In this document: positions 47,966 to 58,728 of the stretch, one piece after another
Layout: every line of letters starts with the position of its first letter
Position numbering within the stretch: the stretch's first letter is position 1
Assembly: GCA_028023455.1 (NCBI GenBank)
Contig: JAQFVV010000283.1
Coordinates: forward strand, 436,001-500,000
Length of the DNA stretch: 64,000 bases
Origin: Epiperipatus broadwayi
Lineage: Eukaryota; Onychophora; Udeonychophora; Euonychophora; Peripatidae
Direction: 5' to 3'
Translations under genes and position numbers: made by a program
Notes under the pieces: generated by a model
Told to the model about the DNA's origin: nothing
Seen by the model: only the letters and a program-made list of their open reading frames with translations
The model's database searches: none

Positions 47966-48532
47966 ATCTGTAATGAATAACCAAGTGGTATTTTAAAATA
48001 ATATACAGTGTCATTGAAAATATTAAATAAACAAAATAATGGACTATCATGTTCTGTATGTGGATATATTCGTGTTTTCAGATTGGTTTGCATCATTATC
48101 ACAAAACTAATTTTTACTGTAATTAAACCACACATCAGCTGGGGAAAGAAGAAGGAGCCTGTCTGTTATATATTAGTATATAGAGAAAACCAACAACTAT
48201 TTCATTACTAGAGTATTTTGGCTCCAAAATAGGAATCTCTTCAGATGACCCTGCAAAATAGCATCATTTTCCTCCAACATCAACTAATACTTAAATTAGA
48301 AATGTGTGAAAGAAAAAAAAAAGGAACCTTTTGTAGAAAGCTTATTTATATATATATATATTACATCACAGTAGATTCTCATTCTAATACTTTATTCAGA
48401 ATTATTTGCAGGCAGCCTGATAATGAATTATTTTTTAATAAACTTGCAAATACAATTTTACTTTTCATTTATCGATGCCCATTCATTCAGTCTAATATAA
48501 TTTTACAAATGACATATTCAAGCACATGTGAG

Positions 48533-48655
48533 ATGGATGGATGAAATAAAAAAGTGGACAGGGGTGATGTGGAGAAGAGAAGCTAAAGATCGGAGATGGA
48601 TTGAACTTGGAGAGACCTTCATCCTGCAGTGTATTGATAATGGTTGATGATGATG
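48533..48655 (+). mobile_element. RTE LINE 3' tail
   Basis: Starts at cacatgtgagatggatgg (HVRWMDE) and encodes GVMWRREAKDR, WIELGETFILQ and a (GAT)n tail. The insertion point follows ttacaaatgacatattcaag; no clear duplication. Confidence 0.8.
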
Positions 48656-48659
48656 TTGC

Positions 48660-49130
48660 CAGGATTCCTATATTTAAATGCTTATTATTTGCAACTATTA
48701 TAATTAGACATGCGCCACTCTAATCAAAAAATAATAAGAATAAAACTCATGAATATACACATATTTTATATGTATTATAACTTATAAATTAATAATGCCA
48801 ATAACTGAAATCCATTGAGCTAATTACTACGTAAAGATGATTATTAAAGGAAATTATAAAACATACACCTAGATTGCATATTCAAGATAAATGTTAAAAC
48901 ATGCTAAGTATAACAAAGTTGGTCAAACAAGCCATTCCACAAGCATTTAAATGAATAAATAAGTGATCACCCATACCAATGTATTATAACATTTTCCGTC
49001 TCGCTAGGCCTCTATACGCATTATAAATGCATGAATTGATCAAGTTATGTCAAAAAGAAGAAAGTTGTATTTCTATTTCTAAAAACATAATTATGTTTCC
49101 TGATCAACTCGGCCTAGAATTTGTTATGAA
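48660..49130. other. A/T-rich DNA, no gene recognised
   Basis: Nothing I can support. Confidence 0.4.
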
Positions 49131-49159
49131 TTGTGCTATTGACGAAATCAGCTTTTAAT

Positions 49160-50000
49160 TTATTTAATCTGGGCGCCAGGATCCATAAGAATCCGCTGAA
49201 ATCTGTCGCCAGCACGTCTTGCAAGTTAAAAGAAAAAAATGCTTTTAAAGAATCGGTATTAGATTTTACCATAACGAAAATTATTTTTCTTAAATATTAT
49301 TTTTCCTGGAACTTGTTAAACATATTGGCAAAGGTAAATGATATTTTTAAATCTCACTAAACTAATAATAAACTTCCTCTATATATACTAATAATGATTA
49401 TTAATAATGCACAATGAAAAAAAAGTTGATAAAAGTAGAATCTCTTTTATTTTAACAAACTGAAAATATTTAACGTTAAATTGTAATTAAATAAATTGGA
49501 GAGGACAACACTAATTCCAATATGAAACGATTAATAAAAAAACACAACAGTTAAACAATTGAAAAAAAGTTCTTGCTTAAATAAAAGTCTCTTGAATAGG
49601 AAAATTAAAGTCTCTATCGGGATTCTATTATATGTATATTTTTAAGAATTGTTTGCAAACGCTTAATTTTGTCACAATAGGGAATAACGAGTCATTGTAA
49701 GTTTTGGTGAATTCATGAACATTGTAGCTTACTATGCATAGTTTTTTGGTTTAGAATGAGCTCAGCCATTGGTGATTAGTTGTTCTTGGTGCTGATTCTA
49801 TAGGCTAGTCGCGAAAGCTTCTCTGGTGTTCATCTTCAGTAACGATGTCAGCAAAAGCTCCGGTCTACTCTCGCATGAAGAATTATTTCATCGTAGAGTA
49901 AACCAACCAAAAGAATAACAGGCAAACCAAGACAATGTTCAAAACTGGTCCTGCCTTTTTATACTAGAGGTCCAGTTTTCAGACTTCTGCGCACATCTTT
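49160..50000 (-). promoter_or_regulatory. Possible LTR/promoter segment with TATA box
   Basis: A G/C-richer island (49,740-49,990) on the minus strand has ggacctctagTATAAAAAGG near 49,965, a clean TATA box, followed by the sequence of a possible transcribed leader. About 780 bp downstream (about 49,170) the same strand reads TGGCGCCCAGA, resembling the start of a primer-binding site for a lysine tRNA as used by many LTR retrotransposons. The spacing is long for R-U5, and no second LTR or gag/pol frame is visible. It could instead be an ordinary promoter. Confidence 0.25.
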
Positions 50001-51050
50001 TGTTTGTTAAAATATACGTTGATAATCTTGTATATTCTTTATAAAATTTATGTTACAAAGTCTTTATTTTCTCAGCATAATTCTGCCATCTTTAATTAGC
50101 TAAAATATTTTTCTTTTAGCTTATCTTTTTACTTTTGGAATTCTTTTAATTTATCTGTATTGGTAATCTGTGTCTTTTGTTCTCTCCAATTTTAACTTTT
50201 ATTTTTAATTACATAAAAAAAATACGAAAGACAGTTTTAACATTCACTGTATGTTTTTAAAGAAATAAATTATACTAACAAAAAAAAATCAAAGTTTACT
50301 CTTTTTTTTTTCTTTTTTTAGCTTTTACCAAATGCCAATATATCTGTACCATATATAAATAAACGTTACAGTATAGAGAATACTTACAACTATTTACAGT
50401 ATATGGTTTAAAACAAGGTTTTCATCAGGTGAAAATATGTGCTCACCTGTGTCAACATATAGAGAAAATTAACAATTTTGTTCTGCAACAAGGTTTTTAT
50501 CAGGTGACCCTGGAAATTAACTTGTCTCTCGTACATCATCATATTATTTTACTCTTTTTTTTTAATTATTGGAGTTAGAATGACCATAATCATTGCTTAT
50601 GATGATGATTTGAATACTATTTATATATATTTTATAAAATAAAAAAATATTGAAGGAAAAAAATTCAGAACATTTTTTTTTCCATTTATCATTGTTGGGT
50701 GTAGAGCAATGAATCTTTTAGAGGCAATTATTACAATCAAAAATGATTTATGGGCGATTATTTCAATATTATCGCTATTTCCGGTAAATTATTCCATACT
50801 TAAATTTGATTAAAAGTTTTGCTGTCGTTAATGTGAACAAATTCAATCCTTCCTGAGAAAATATTTACTACGGAAATAAATTTTTGTTATTATTGAGTGC
50901 AAATTCTGTTCTAAATTCAGGGGATTGCTTTTAACAATAATGGCCCTAGAAACTCACTAAATTTCAATTAATTTTAATATTTACTATTTCAAAAACTGAT
51001 TTGTAAGTTTTTACATACAGATACAAAACCTAAATATAATATTGAAATAC
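50000..51050. other. A/T-rich DNA, no gene recognised
   Basis: Nothing I can support. There is a repeated phrase 'aaggttttcatcaggtga' at about 50,416 and 50,491 (about 75 bp apart). Confidence 0.4.
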
Positions 51051-51059
51051 AGTTGTAGT

Positions 51060-51190
51060 GTATATTCTTAACCTAGGTGTAATTAAAGGAGAATTGAACC
51101 CATACTTTGAAGCTTTCTACAGACATTCCATTCTATCCAATATAACCGATATACATAACCACATATCTAAACATATCATTTGTTCCTTTC
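51060..51190 (-). mobile_element. Family E fragment
   Basis: The minus strand matches the 3' part of family E: the ggttatgtatatcggttata block, then ttcaaagtatgggttcaatt with the B-box-like core. The ribozyme part is absent. Confidence 0.5.
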
Positions 51191-51309
51191 CCCCTTACTA
51201 TCCGGCATATTATTTGGAAAAGAAAGATTGTGTTAAATATTAACCGCTTACCGAGACTTTTTTGGTTGTATTATTTTTTGAATTTGTGTATTTTAAAGTT
51301 TTATTACAT

Positions 51310-51393
51310 GTCAAGCGTTGGTAGCCGAGAGGTCAGTGCAGCCGGTTGTCGCGGGTTCGCTTCCCGGCCGATTCTTTTGCATATGGAAAAAAA
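51310..51393 (+). mobile_element. S1 SINE, short subfamily, with 15-bp TSD
   Basis: Head gtcaagcgttggtagccgag with a perfect A box, B box GGTTCGCTTCCCGG, then an A tail. About 20 bp between the boxes (the tgccttgcaaac segment of other copies) is missing. The 15-bp duplication aaagttttattacat is perfect at 51,295-51,309 and 51,394-51,408, the cleanest recent insertion in the window. Confidence 0.92.
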
Positions 51394-52075
51394 AAAGTTT
51401 TATTACATTATTTAAATAAAATTAAAAAAAGGAAAAACAGACATTTTAATAAATAGCTTACTTACTGCAGGGATAAAGCATCTCCAGTAGGCCCTTGAAG
51501 AGGAACAATTAAGATTGGGGGCAGTACTAATTGTCGGGTAGTGAAGATTAGTGCGGATTTAAAATCTTGCTTTAATTAGTAGCTAAAAATAATTAGATAC
51601 ATTTCTGTTCAACATTGAGGTAAATTTGGGTTGCTATTAACCTACTATCTGAGATAAAAAAATCTAGTCTCTGGAAAAAAAGTTTCACTTGGCCCAGATT
51701 TAACCCCCAGGTATGCATGGCAGGTATTTGTAGTACTCTGTCTATGAGCTGGGTTTGAATCCAATCATAATGCATATCTGCCTTAAATAAGTGATAAACC
51801 ACAAAAGAAATCTGTGTAATGTTACATATATATATATAATGAAAATTATTTTTCTACTGCCATGAAATTTATAATTTGTCCATTTTTGAATAAAAAAATA
51901 AAACAATTATTGATGAGGTTTTTTTTTTAAAGTTATTTTTTTATGTTGTATACATATGTGTATGTGCTTTTCTTAAAATTATGGTGCTTATTAATAAAAT
52001 AAAAAATTATAAAATATTCTAGAAAAAAAAGCAGACAATTTAGTACAGCAGTATATACAATAGTTAGTTATCAAT

Positions 52076-52360
52076 TCAATAGAACCACTAACCATTGCAT
52101 AATCACCAATCTTTATGCTTACATAAGTTGTTTACACAGAGGTAAAACTCTCCATACAGTAGCTCCACTCAGTGCAAGCCAGAGTAATCAATGGATGCAA
52201 GATTTGTTTATTGATGAAAGCCACAAGCTAGAAACTATTCTGGACTTATTGAATTAGTAGGCATTAGATAGGGATTTTATGCACAAACCTTCCTGCATCC
52301 ATTGATTATTCTAGCCTGCATTGAGTGGCACTACTGTGTGAAGAGTTTTGCCTCTCTGCA
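52076..52360. mobile_element. Family B repeat, inverted pair
   Basis: The left part (52,076-52,205) is minus-oriented (actctccatacagtag...atggatgcaa). The right part is plus-oriented with TTGATGA at 52,211-52,217, the stem II segment, GAAA at 52,231-52,234 and CTATTC where the palindrome CTAGTC is expected. It continues through aggcattagatagggat to gtggcactactgtgtgaag. C3-to-U and the stem III change argue against activity. Confidence 0.65.
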
Positions 52361-53104
52361 AGTCACTAGAACTGAATCAAATTTCAAATTTGTAATTGCA
52401 AATGCTGTTAAATAAAAAATATTGCAAAGACTGGAACTCATTTCATAAGTATAGAATCACCACATATCCAGCCACGTGGTCCAAGTCAGGTCCAGTTTAG
52501 TTTTATTTTAAAGTCTCACCACTGTCTGATTGCTATCTGACTTGTGTACAAAAATTTATAGCTAGTTTTATGTAAATTATAAATATTTTCTTCTCATTTA
52601 TTAATTTTTTTTATACTAGTGTTTATAGTTTCTTTTAAACCTCTCTATATAACTAATACATTTCTTACGAAATTCACTCTTGCTACATTATATATATTAA
52701 GTAAATAAAATAATTGAAAGGTTTATTGCTCAGGAACTCGAAGGCTATAGCAGATCATGAAACCCGTGTTTATAATTCTGCATCAAATGATGTATTAAAG
52801 TAGAAACAAAGCAGTCAGAGTTGTTCATAGAATATGATTTATCTACATTTTCGCATATTATTCTAAATTTTAGATTAATGAAAAGAATTTCTATATGGTC
52901 CTATGTGATTTTGTCATTATTAGAATGACCGACTCAAAATGTTGTTGTGACTGTAAATTGGGTAGAACTAATGTACTCTGTTCACTTTTATTCTCAAATG
53001 TCATCTGATCTCCTAAGCAAATGCTGCATTACGTTTATTACTGTTAATATAAATAAACAATACAAATTTGTTGTAATGGGATTTCTTATACATATTGTGT
53101 ATAC

Positions 53105-53195
53105 TATAGCTCTGAAGAAGGCTGTTGGAAAAGGAAAGTGTCAGCTATTTTTGGAAATGTGCAATAAAAAAATATTGTATTTGCATTGTGTCAAA
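53105..53195 (+). ncRNA. Decayed PLE-type hammerhead-like motif
   Basis: CTGAAGA with the extra A and GGCTGTT (half of stem II) are intact, but the second half of stem II is lost (aaaagGAAAG). The tail ctatttttggaaatgtgcaa matches the 28.44 kb locus. Confidence 0.4.
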
Positions 53196-53694
53196 TATAT
53201 AGAAGTGGGTTAATATTGTCTGTTTGATATTATTACTACTGCTCTTATCAACTTATTTAATTTCATTTTTACCACCTTGGAGATGTTTTGTCTTTTGTAA
53301 ATGAGTTTCCTTTATATATATTCTTTTGGATAACTTTGTTTTCAGAATCTCTTTAATTTAATTGCAACCTGTATAACTTTATATTATATAATGCTTACAA
53401 TGATTACTTGAACCATCATGCTTTCCAAACCATTTTTTTTTTTTTTTTTAAATTTTAATGAAACCTCTACATGAACATTATGCATTCTTATTATGGGTTT
53501 TTAGTTTTCTAAAAGAAACATGTAATGATCAAATTATATATAAGTTTTTGGTTGTGAGAGAAGTTTTCTCATTTTGTTTGATAATATTTATTTTTAAAAA
53601 ACATCTAGTGTGTTCTCAATCTTTTAGGTCCCCTTACCCTCCTGGCTTGTAATGAATTATCTAGTACCCCTCCCCATTCATTATAATAAGAAAT

Positions 53695-54355
53695 AAACAT
53701 TAAACATCATATGATCACCATTTCTTATGCTAGCACATAACTGTTATTAAACAGGCAAAACTCTCTATACAGTAATGCCACTCAGTGCCAAACAGAGTAA
53801 TCAATAAATGCCAGAAGGCTTAAACATAAAATCCCCATCTAGTGCCTACTCAACCAATATCCCCAAACTAGTTTCTGGTTTGTGGCCTTCGTCAGTGATG
53901 AGCTTTGGATCTGAGAGCACTGCACGTAGATATTAGGATCTAGTGCAACCCTCCAGCAGCCACCTTTTATCTCTACTTAACTACAAAACTATGAGAATAA
54001 AATTGAAAACACAATAATATTTTCAATCCAAGCTCAATAGCTTATATAGTCATATGGGTTTTAACCTGGGTTCAGTACCCATACATTTTGGTGTCTTTGG
54101 CTCTTTAACAACCATAGCCACCACTGTCCTATTAGGCAGGATTGGTGTTAAACCACTAAACATCACTTAATCACCATTTCTTATGTTAGCACATAACTGT
54201 TATTAAACAGGCAAAACTCTCCATACAGTAGTGCCACTCAGTGCTAACCAGAGTAATCAGTGGATGCCAGAAGGCTTGTGCATAAAATCCTCACCTAGAG
54301 CCTACTCGTCTAATATCCCTGGACTAGTTTCTGGCTTGTGGCCTGTATCACTGAT
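53695..54355 (-). mobile_element. Ribozyme-bearing repeat family B, tandem dimer
   Basis: Two direct units (cores 456 bp apart). On the minus strand, unit 1 has both catalytic boxes intact: CTGACGA (complement of 53,889-53,895) and GAAA (complement of 53,872-53,875), with the palindrome ACTAGT and U before the cleavage point. Stem II is short (GG/CC) with an extra A on each side. Unit 2 has GAAA and ACTAGTC but a broken CUGANGA box (GTGATACA). Same family and orientation as 21.2-22.0 kb. Confidence 0.65.
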
Positions 54356-54889
54356 AAAAAATCACCCAAGGGGTGACAATGTTAATATAGAGATGGTGTT
54401 GGTGACCTACAGTCTTGTCACAGTAATAATAATAGAATGATTTAGTACTTACATTTAATAAGAAATTCAACCATCATAAGTGACAGAGCTGGTCCTCAAA
54501 CCATGGATCTTAATTCCAGAATCTATCAATCTATTAGTGCACTAAATTACACAGTGTTTGTGACAATTGTATGATAGTGTTAGTGTTATTTGATACAGGT
54601 GGTAATCTAATGGTATTTTATTTGGTTCGTAAGTAGTTTCTGTACTGGGAATGATGTACCTGGTTGTAATTCATGGAACTTGACATTCACCATTATGCTA
54701 AACCATGCAAAGTGGCAGTAACAATTGATACTCTCATGTCACAATGACATTAATTGGTCGGTTTATTACTCAGAAGTTTATACAAAGTTTGATAGCTGGA
54801 AATAATTGAACTGAGCCACAACCCATGGACCTTGAACTTCAGAGTCTCAATTTTGCCATTGCCCTAAACTATGAAAAAGACATAACCTA

Positions 54890-55080
54890 CCCTGGCACCT
54901 CTCTGAAGAGTGCCAAAGTACGAAACCATAGTTAGGGGTTTGGGGGGAGGCGTAAGTGCTGGCTCTGGTTAAGCATTTATCACAAAGCTTGCTGAGGAAT
55001 TGGCAATCCTCACTGTTTATAACTTACAAGCTTAAGAGATAGGGTCATGTGATCTATGACTCTTACTTTGACTATTTATG
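54890..55080 (+). mobile_element. Ribozyme-bearing repeat, family A/D subfamily
   Basis: The copy starts with the ribozyme described at 54,894-54,945. It continues with blocks recognisable from family A: 'acaaagcttgctgagg', 'acaagcttaagagatagg' and 'gtcatgtga'. Only one unit is present. The body is diverged from the 18.4 kb copy, so it is a subfamily. Confidence 0.6.
54894..54945 (+). ncRNA. Best-preserved hammerhead ribozyme candidate
   Basis: CTGAAGA at 54,903-54,909; stem II of 4 bp with a CAAA tetraloop (54,910-54,913 with 54,918-54,921: G-C, U-A, G-U, C-G); GAAA at 54,922-54,925. Stem III is the near-palindrome 54,925-54,932 (ACCAUAGU, one C-A mismatch when dimerised), with U at 54,933 before the cleavage point. 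Stem I: AGGGGU (54,934-54,939) pairs with ACCUCU (54,897-54,902) over six positions including one G-U. Unlike family A copies there is no extra A beside stem II, so the core is canonical. Confidence 0.65.
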
Positions 55081-55588
55081 AAAAGACATATTTATTTTAA
55101 TAAAATAAACTATTCTTTTGGCATGGATGGAAAATCTTTGGAGGAAAGAGGGTTTATTGAATCAGAATGCAAAAAAATTGTGGAAATTAGTAGTATGTTT
55201 GAGATTAAAAGAAATATAAATTAAAATTTGCAATGTTGGGAAAGCAGTTGAAGAAAGTAAGAAATTAAGATAATAATTAGGCAGAGAATCGTAGTGATTT
55301 TAATATGAATTGCTAAAGAATATAATAAATAAGGAAATTAGAATTAAATACTTAATAAGAGACTCAGATTATTTTGAAAAGCACTGATGTTGATGTAAGA
55401 CAGAGGTTTGTTCAATGTTTCATTTTGAATAATTTTTTTGCAATAATTAGGAAGGATTTAGAAAATTGAAGATGCAATTTAACAGAACGAAAAACAGGTA
55501 TACTGAAAAACAAATTGCCTACACAATTAATATTAAAGAGTAAATATTGATAACATTGAATAAATATTATTTTTATTAAAAAATTTAG

Positions 55589-55873
55589 CTAAGGGAATAA
55601 TCTTAGAAGAGAGGAACTATTGCTGTCGAAGAGGCTTCCATACATTGCTATTGTCATATGAACACCTTCCTTAAATTTTCTTCTTTGCATCTTTTCCTCT
55701 CTATCTAATATTTTTGTATTTTCCCAATTGAACATATGGTCATTAGTACATACATGGTCTGCTACTATAGACACATCGTTTTCCTTTTTTATCCATTATT
55801 TGGGTTCTTTCATTCACTGTTCAACAGGGTAACAGGTCTTACCAGTATACTTTCTTCTACATGGTATTTCGTA
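55589..55873 (-). pseudogene. Second Penelope-like element: GIY-YIG endonuclease fragment
   Basis: The minus strand, with two stops in the upper part, reads YEIPCRRKYTGKTCYPVEQ, a stop, MKEPK, a stop, WIKKENDVSIVADHVCTNDH, then MFNWENTKILDREEKMQRRK and FKEGVHMTIAMYG to a stop at 55,589. YTGKT is the YIG box, KEPK aligns with the KEHK of the family, the A-x-H...H...W...IL-R-E spacing and the terminal KEG/A-H are the C-terminal signature of PLE endonucleases. It differs clearly from the endonuclease at 24.2 kb, so it is another lineage. The reverse transcriptase is not present next to it. Confidence 0.8.
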
Positions 55874-55874
55874 G

Positions 55875-56045
55875 ATGCAGAGTGGAGAATAATACTACTC
55901 AAAACATTGTGTAATTACTAACCTGGGTTATGTAATTGTGTATTATTATTAACAAGTTGTTTGTATTTGAAAAGTTTAAATAAAGTTTAAAATTGTCTAT
56001 ACTTTCAACATTTACTGATAGATGATGGAAATAATCCAACGTATT
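55875..56045 (+). mobile_element. Family F 3' body fragment
   Basis: Shares gtggagaataatact, caaaacattgtg and the end gatgatggaaataatccaac with the 34.35 kb SINE. The tRNA-like head is missing: it abuts the PLE endonuclease remnant directly. Confidence 0.55.
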
Positions 56046-56209
56046 ATCACATTAAATACAACGTACTGTTTGCATGTATTATACAGATCTAAAAATAAAC
56101 TTTATTTACATAAATAAAAAATGGGTGTATAGACAGTGCAATGTGTATTTTCACAGTCATGGTTTATTAATGTACATATTATGGTGAGTCTCAAGCAAAC
56201 ATTGCTACT

Positions 56210-56490
56210 GGAGTTGCACAATATAAATATGTATATTACAAAGAAATCAAATAATGTCACATGACCTAATTTAAGAAGCATATATTACAAATGTTATATG
56301 TAGAGCTTGTAAATAAGCTCTTAACAAGCTTTGCAGAATATCCCCAGACCGGTTTCTGCTACTGGTTTCCTCAGTGAGGTACTAGGATATTCAAGCACCT
56401 CATTGAGGAAGCCAGTAGCAGAAACTGGTCTAGGATTGGGGATATTCTGCAAAGCTTGTTAAGAGCTTATTTGCGAGCTCTACATATAAA
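56210..56490. mobile_element. Family A repeat, head-to-head pair
   Basis: The left copy (about 56,210-56,390) is minus-oriented with CTGAGGA (complement of 56,368-56,374), GAAA (complement of 56,353-56,356) and the perfect palindrome ACCGGT before GTC. The right copy (56,391-56,490) is plus-oriented with TTGAGGA (56,403-56,409), GAAA (56,421-56,424) and ACTGGT. Together they form an imperfect palindrome of almost 200 bp containing two ribozyme-like cores back to back. Confidence 0.65.
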
Positions 56491-56869
56491 ATATGTATAT
56501 AAACGAGCAATAAGTCAATTTTTCTCAAGCATGAACATAAGGCCATATTTTTGACCCTGCAAAGATAAATCTTGTATGTTGTGAACATGACGATAGAAAA
56601 CAAAATAAAGGTGGCATGGTTCATTTCTAATAACTCCCATCTTATAAAAAAAAAAGAAAATAATGTTTCATAGTAAAAAAAAAATGGAATATTTAATCAT
56701 TTACATAATGTCCACCTTATTTAAATCTCACAATGTGCCCTACAGCTTCTGGCGTTAACAGTCGAAAGTATGCTTAGCAAGTTTTAAAGATTTTGATACT
56801 GAATAATCTTTTTTTTTTTCAAACATTCAAAATGTTAATATACATATATGGATTATGTCCTGTACATGA

Positions 56870-57235
56870 GGGGTCAGATTGACCTTAGGTCAACATGGGT
56901 GTGACAAGAATCTCGGCCTCAGGGTGGCCTTTGAGCATTCCATCATCAGATTTTCAATTGGATGGACGGTTGAAGAGTTGGAGTGTGGAGTAGATTGAAG
57001 CCCATCCATTAAAGTATGAAGTTTGGCTATCTTAATATATATCTGAGCACTTATAGCATATATGTGTAGAGATGATAATCTGGATCAACTGATGATTGCT
57101 GGCTTAACATGAAATACGTATATTGGTGATTATTTATCTTTTCAACATATATATGTGTTCAAGTGTATCAGTGTTATGAGATAGTGTGGAGAGTGGTGGG
57201 TGGTGTGAAAGTCTGTGCTCATATACCCTATATAT
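56870..57235 (+). mobile_element. Family E repeat with intact catalytic boxes
   Basis: Full-span copy from gtcaacatgggtgtgac to gaaagtctgtgctcat. The core has CTGATGA at 57,089-57,095, GAAA at 57,111-57,114 and the perfect 8-nt palindrome 57,114-57,121 (AUACGUAU) for a dimeric stem III, with A at 57,122 before UUGG, which pairs with UCAA (57,085-57,088). Stem II is weak (U-U at the first position and one C-A mismatch). Confidence 0.65.
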
Positions 57236-58029
57236 TACATATATAGGCACAGGTATATAATAAGCCTGTGTGTTTTAGTTATACATTACAGTTAGCAGAA
57301 GAAAAGAAAAAAACTTTGAATTATATTATCATTGATTTTTGTATATTATTATATAGAATCCAATTTCTTCTAAATTGATTATTTATAATTATTTCTTTTC
57401 CTGTTAAACATTACCTTGTATAACTAACTAATCTTACTGCTGTATTTGATACAACCTCATTCTCCATGGTGATGTGTTTTCTATTATTTATGATGGATCT
57501 CACCTTACCTATGTTTTCAGTAATTGCATGTTTATATTAAAGATATCTACTTTTTATATTGTTTTTTTTTTTTTTTTACCTAATTTATAAAATCTGATGA
57601 TGTTCCACAAAGTTTTCCAATAATATTTTAAGAATATCTTAAAGTTGAAAGTCACCAATCGATCATTATCAAATGGCAGCCTAATCAAATCCAGAGATTG
57701 GCTTTCTTTTTTCAATAAGGAACACATTTTAAGGAAATTATTATAATCCTTTTTTGGCCTATCATAAATTAAAAGCATGCTAAGAATTATGTACCTATAT
57801 AATAAATAAATATGCAGATTTTAGCTTTTTCTACTTATTAGTATGAAAACCAGGAACTTTGGTAAGAAAATGAAGGAAAAAATTTCATTGATGACAATTT
57901 TCAATTTGATTTGTTTTCTAAATTCAAGTGAATGGAGATGATACTGAAAATGAAGTAAATACAAGTATTGGGGGATTTATAAAATGGAATTATACAGAAG
58001 CTCATATGGTTTTTGCTATCATTTATAAA

Positions 58030-58385
58030 TGCAGGGGATTTGAACTCAGATTTTCAAGCCCCTTCACTATCTACACTATCTCCTATTACTGATACATATG
58101 ATCACACATATGCAAAAAAGATAAATAATTACCAATATACATATTTTGTGCTAAACCAGTACTCATCAGTTAGTCCAGATTACCATCTCCCATATATATA
58201 TATAATCAGTGCTCAGTTTATATTAAGATAGCAAATCCTTACACTTAAATGGACAGGCTTCAACCTACTCCAACTCTTCAGCCATCCATACTATTGAAAA
58301 TCTGATGATAGAATTCCCAAATCCCATGCTGATGCCAATATTGTTGTTATGCCCATGTTGACCTTGAGTCACTCTGACCTCTCAC
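58030..58385 (-). mobile_element. Family E repeat, minus copy
   Basis: The minus strand has the full block order of family E. Its core has CTGATGA, a stem II in which only one pair fails, and AAAA in place of GAAA (about 58,145-58,170). The B-box-like gagttcaaatccc is well preserved at about 58,036. It lies immediately after the stop of the frame at 58,393. Confidence 0.65.
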
Positions 58386-58392
58386 CAACTAT

Positions 58393-58728
58393 TCATATTT
58401 CATACTCTTTTAAATTTTTATCAGAAATTATCAGGCTTCTATGAAGAAAGGAAGAATGTGGCTTATTCTTGGTGTCAAAATCAAAAGTAAAAGCTGATAT
58501 ATGCTGCTGAACTATCCACACATATTTCTTTACCATCTGAAGAAATTCAGATGCATCAAGTATACTTGAAAAGCACTTTAGGGATTTGTTATATCCAGTT
58601 TCTTTTAGCCATCTGTAAGGAGTCAAAAGGTCCTTGAAGTAAACTTTTTTACATGTGCAGCCAGTTATATATAAGGACTTCAAAATCCCCGGTTTCGGGA
58701 CTTTTTCGCGTTTGTGAATATTTGGATT
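58393..58728 (-). CDS. Orphan 111-residue open frame, unrecognised
   Basis: A minus-strand frame opens after a stop (58,729-58,731) and reads NPNIHKREKVPKPGILKSLY, ITGCTCKKVYFKDLLTPYRW, LKETGYNKSLKCFSSIL, DASEFLQMVKKYVWIVQQHI, SAFTFDFDTKNKPHSSFLHR and SLIISDKNLKEYEI, then a stop. It has no ATG until FLQM. Codon and residue usage look like real protein, with more G/C than the flanks. It could be a terminal exon (whose 3' end is abutted by a family E copy) or a transposon remnant. No family recognised and no clear splice acceptor seen. Confidence 0.4.
   Translation of the reverse strand, partial: NPNIHKREKVPKPGILKSLYITGCTCKKVYFKDLLTPYRWLKETGYNKSLKCFSSILDASEFLQMVKKYVWIVQQHISAFTFDFDTKNKPHSSFLHRSLIISDKNLKEYEI

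Noticed and set aside
49838-49870. Hammerhead core on the minus strand (CTGAAGATGAACACC...)
   Set aside because: CTGAAGA is present but no stem II of usable length and no GAAA at the right distance (TTTCGCGAC instead).
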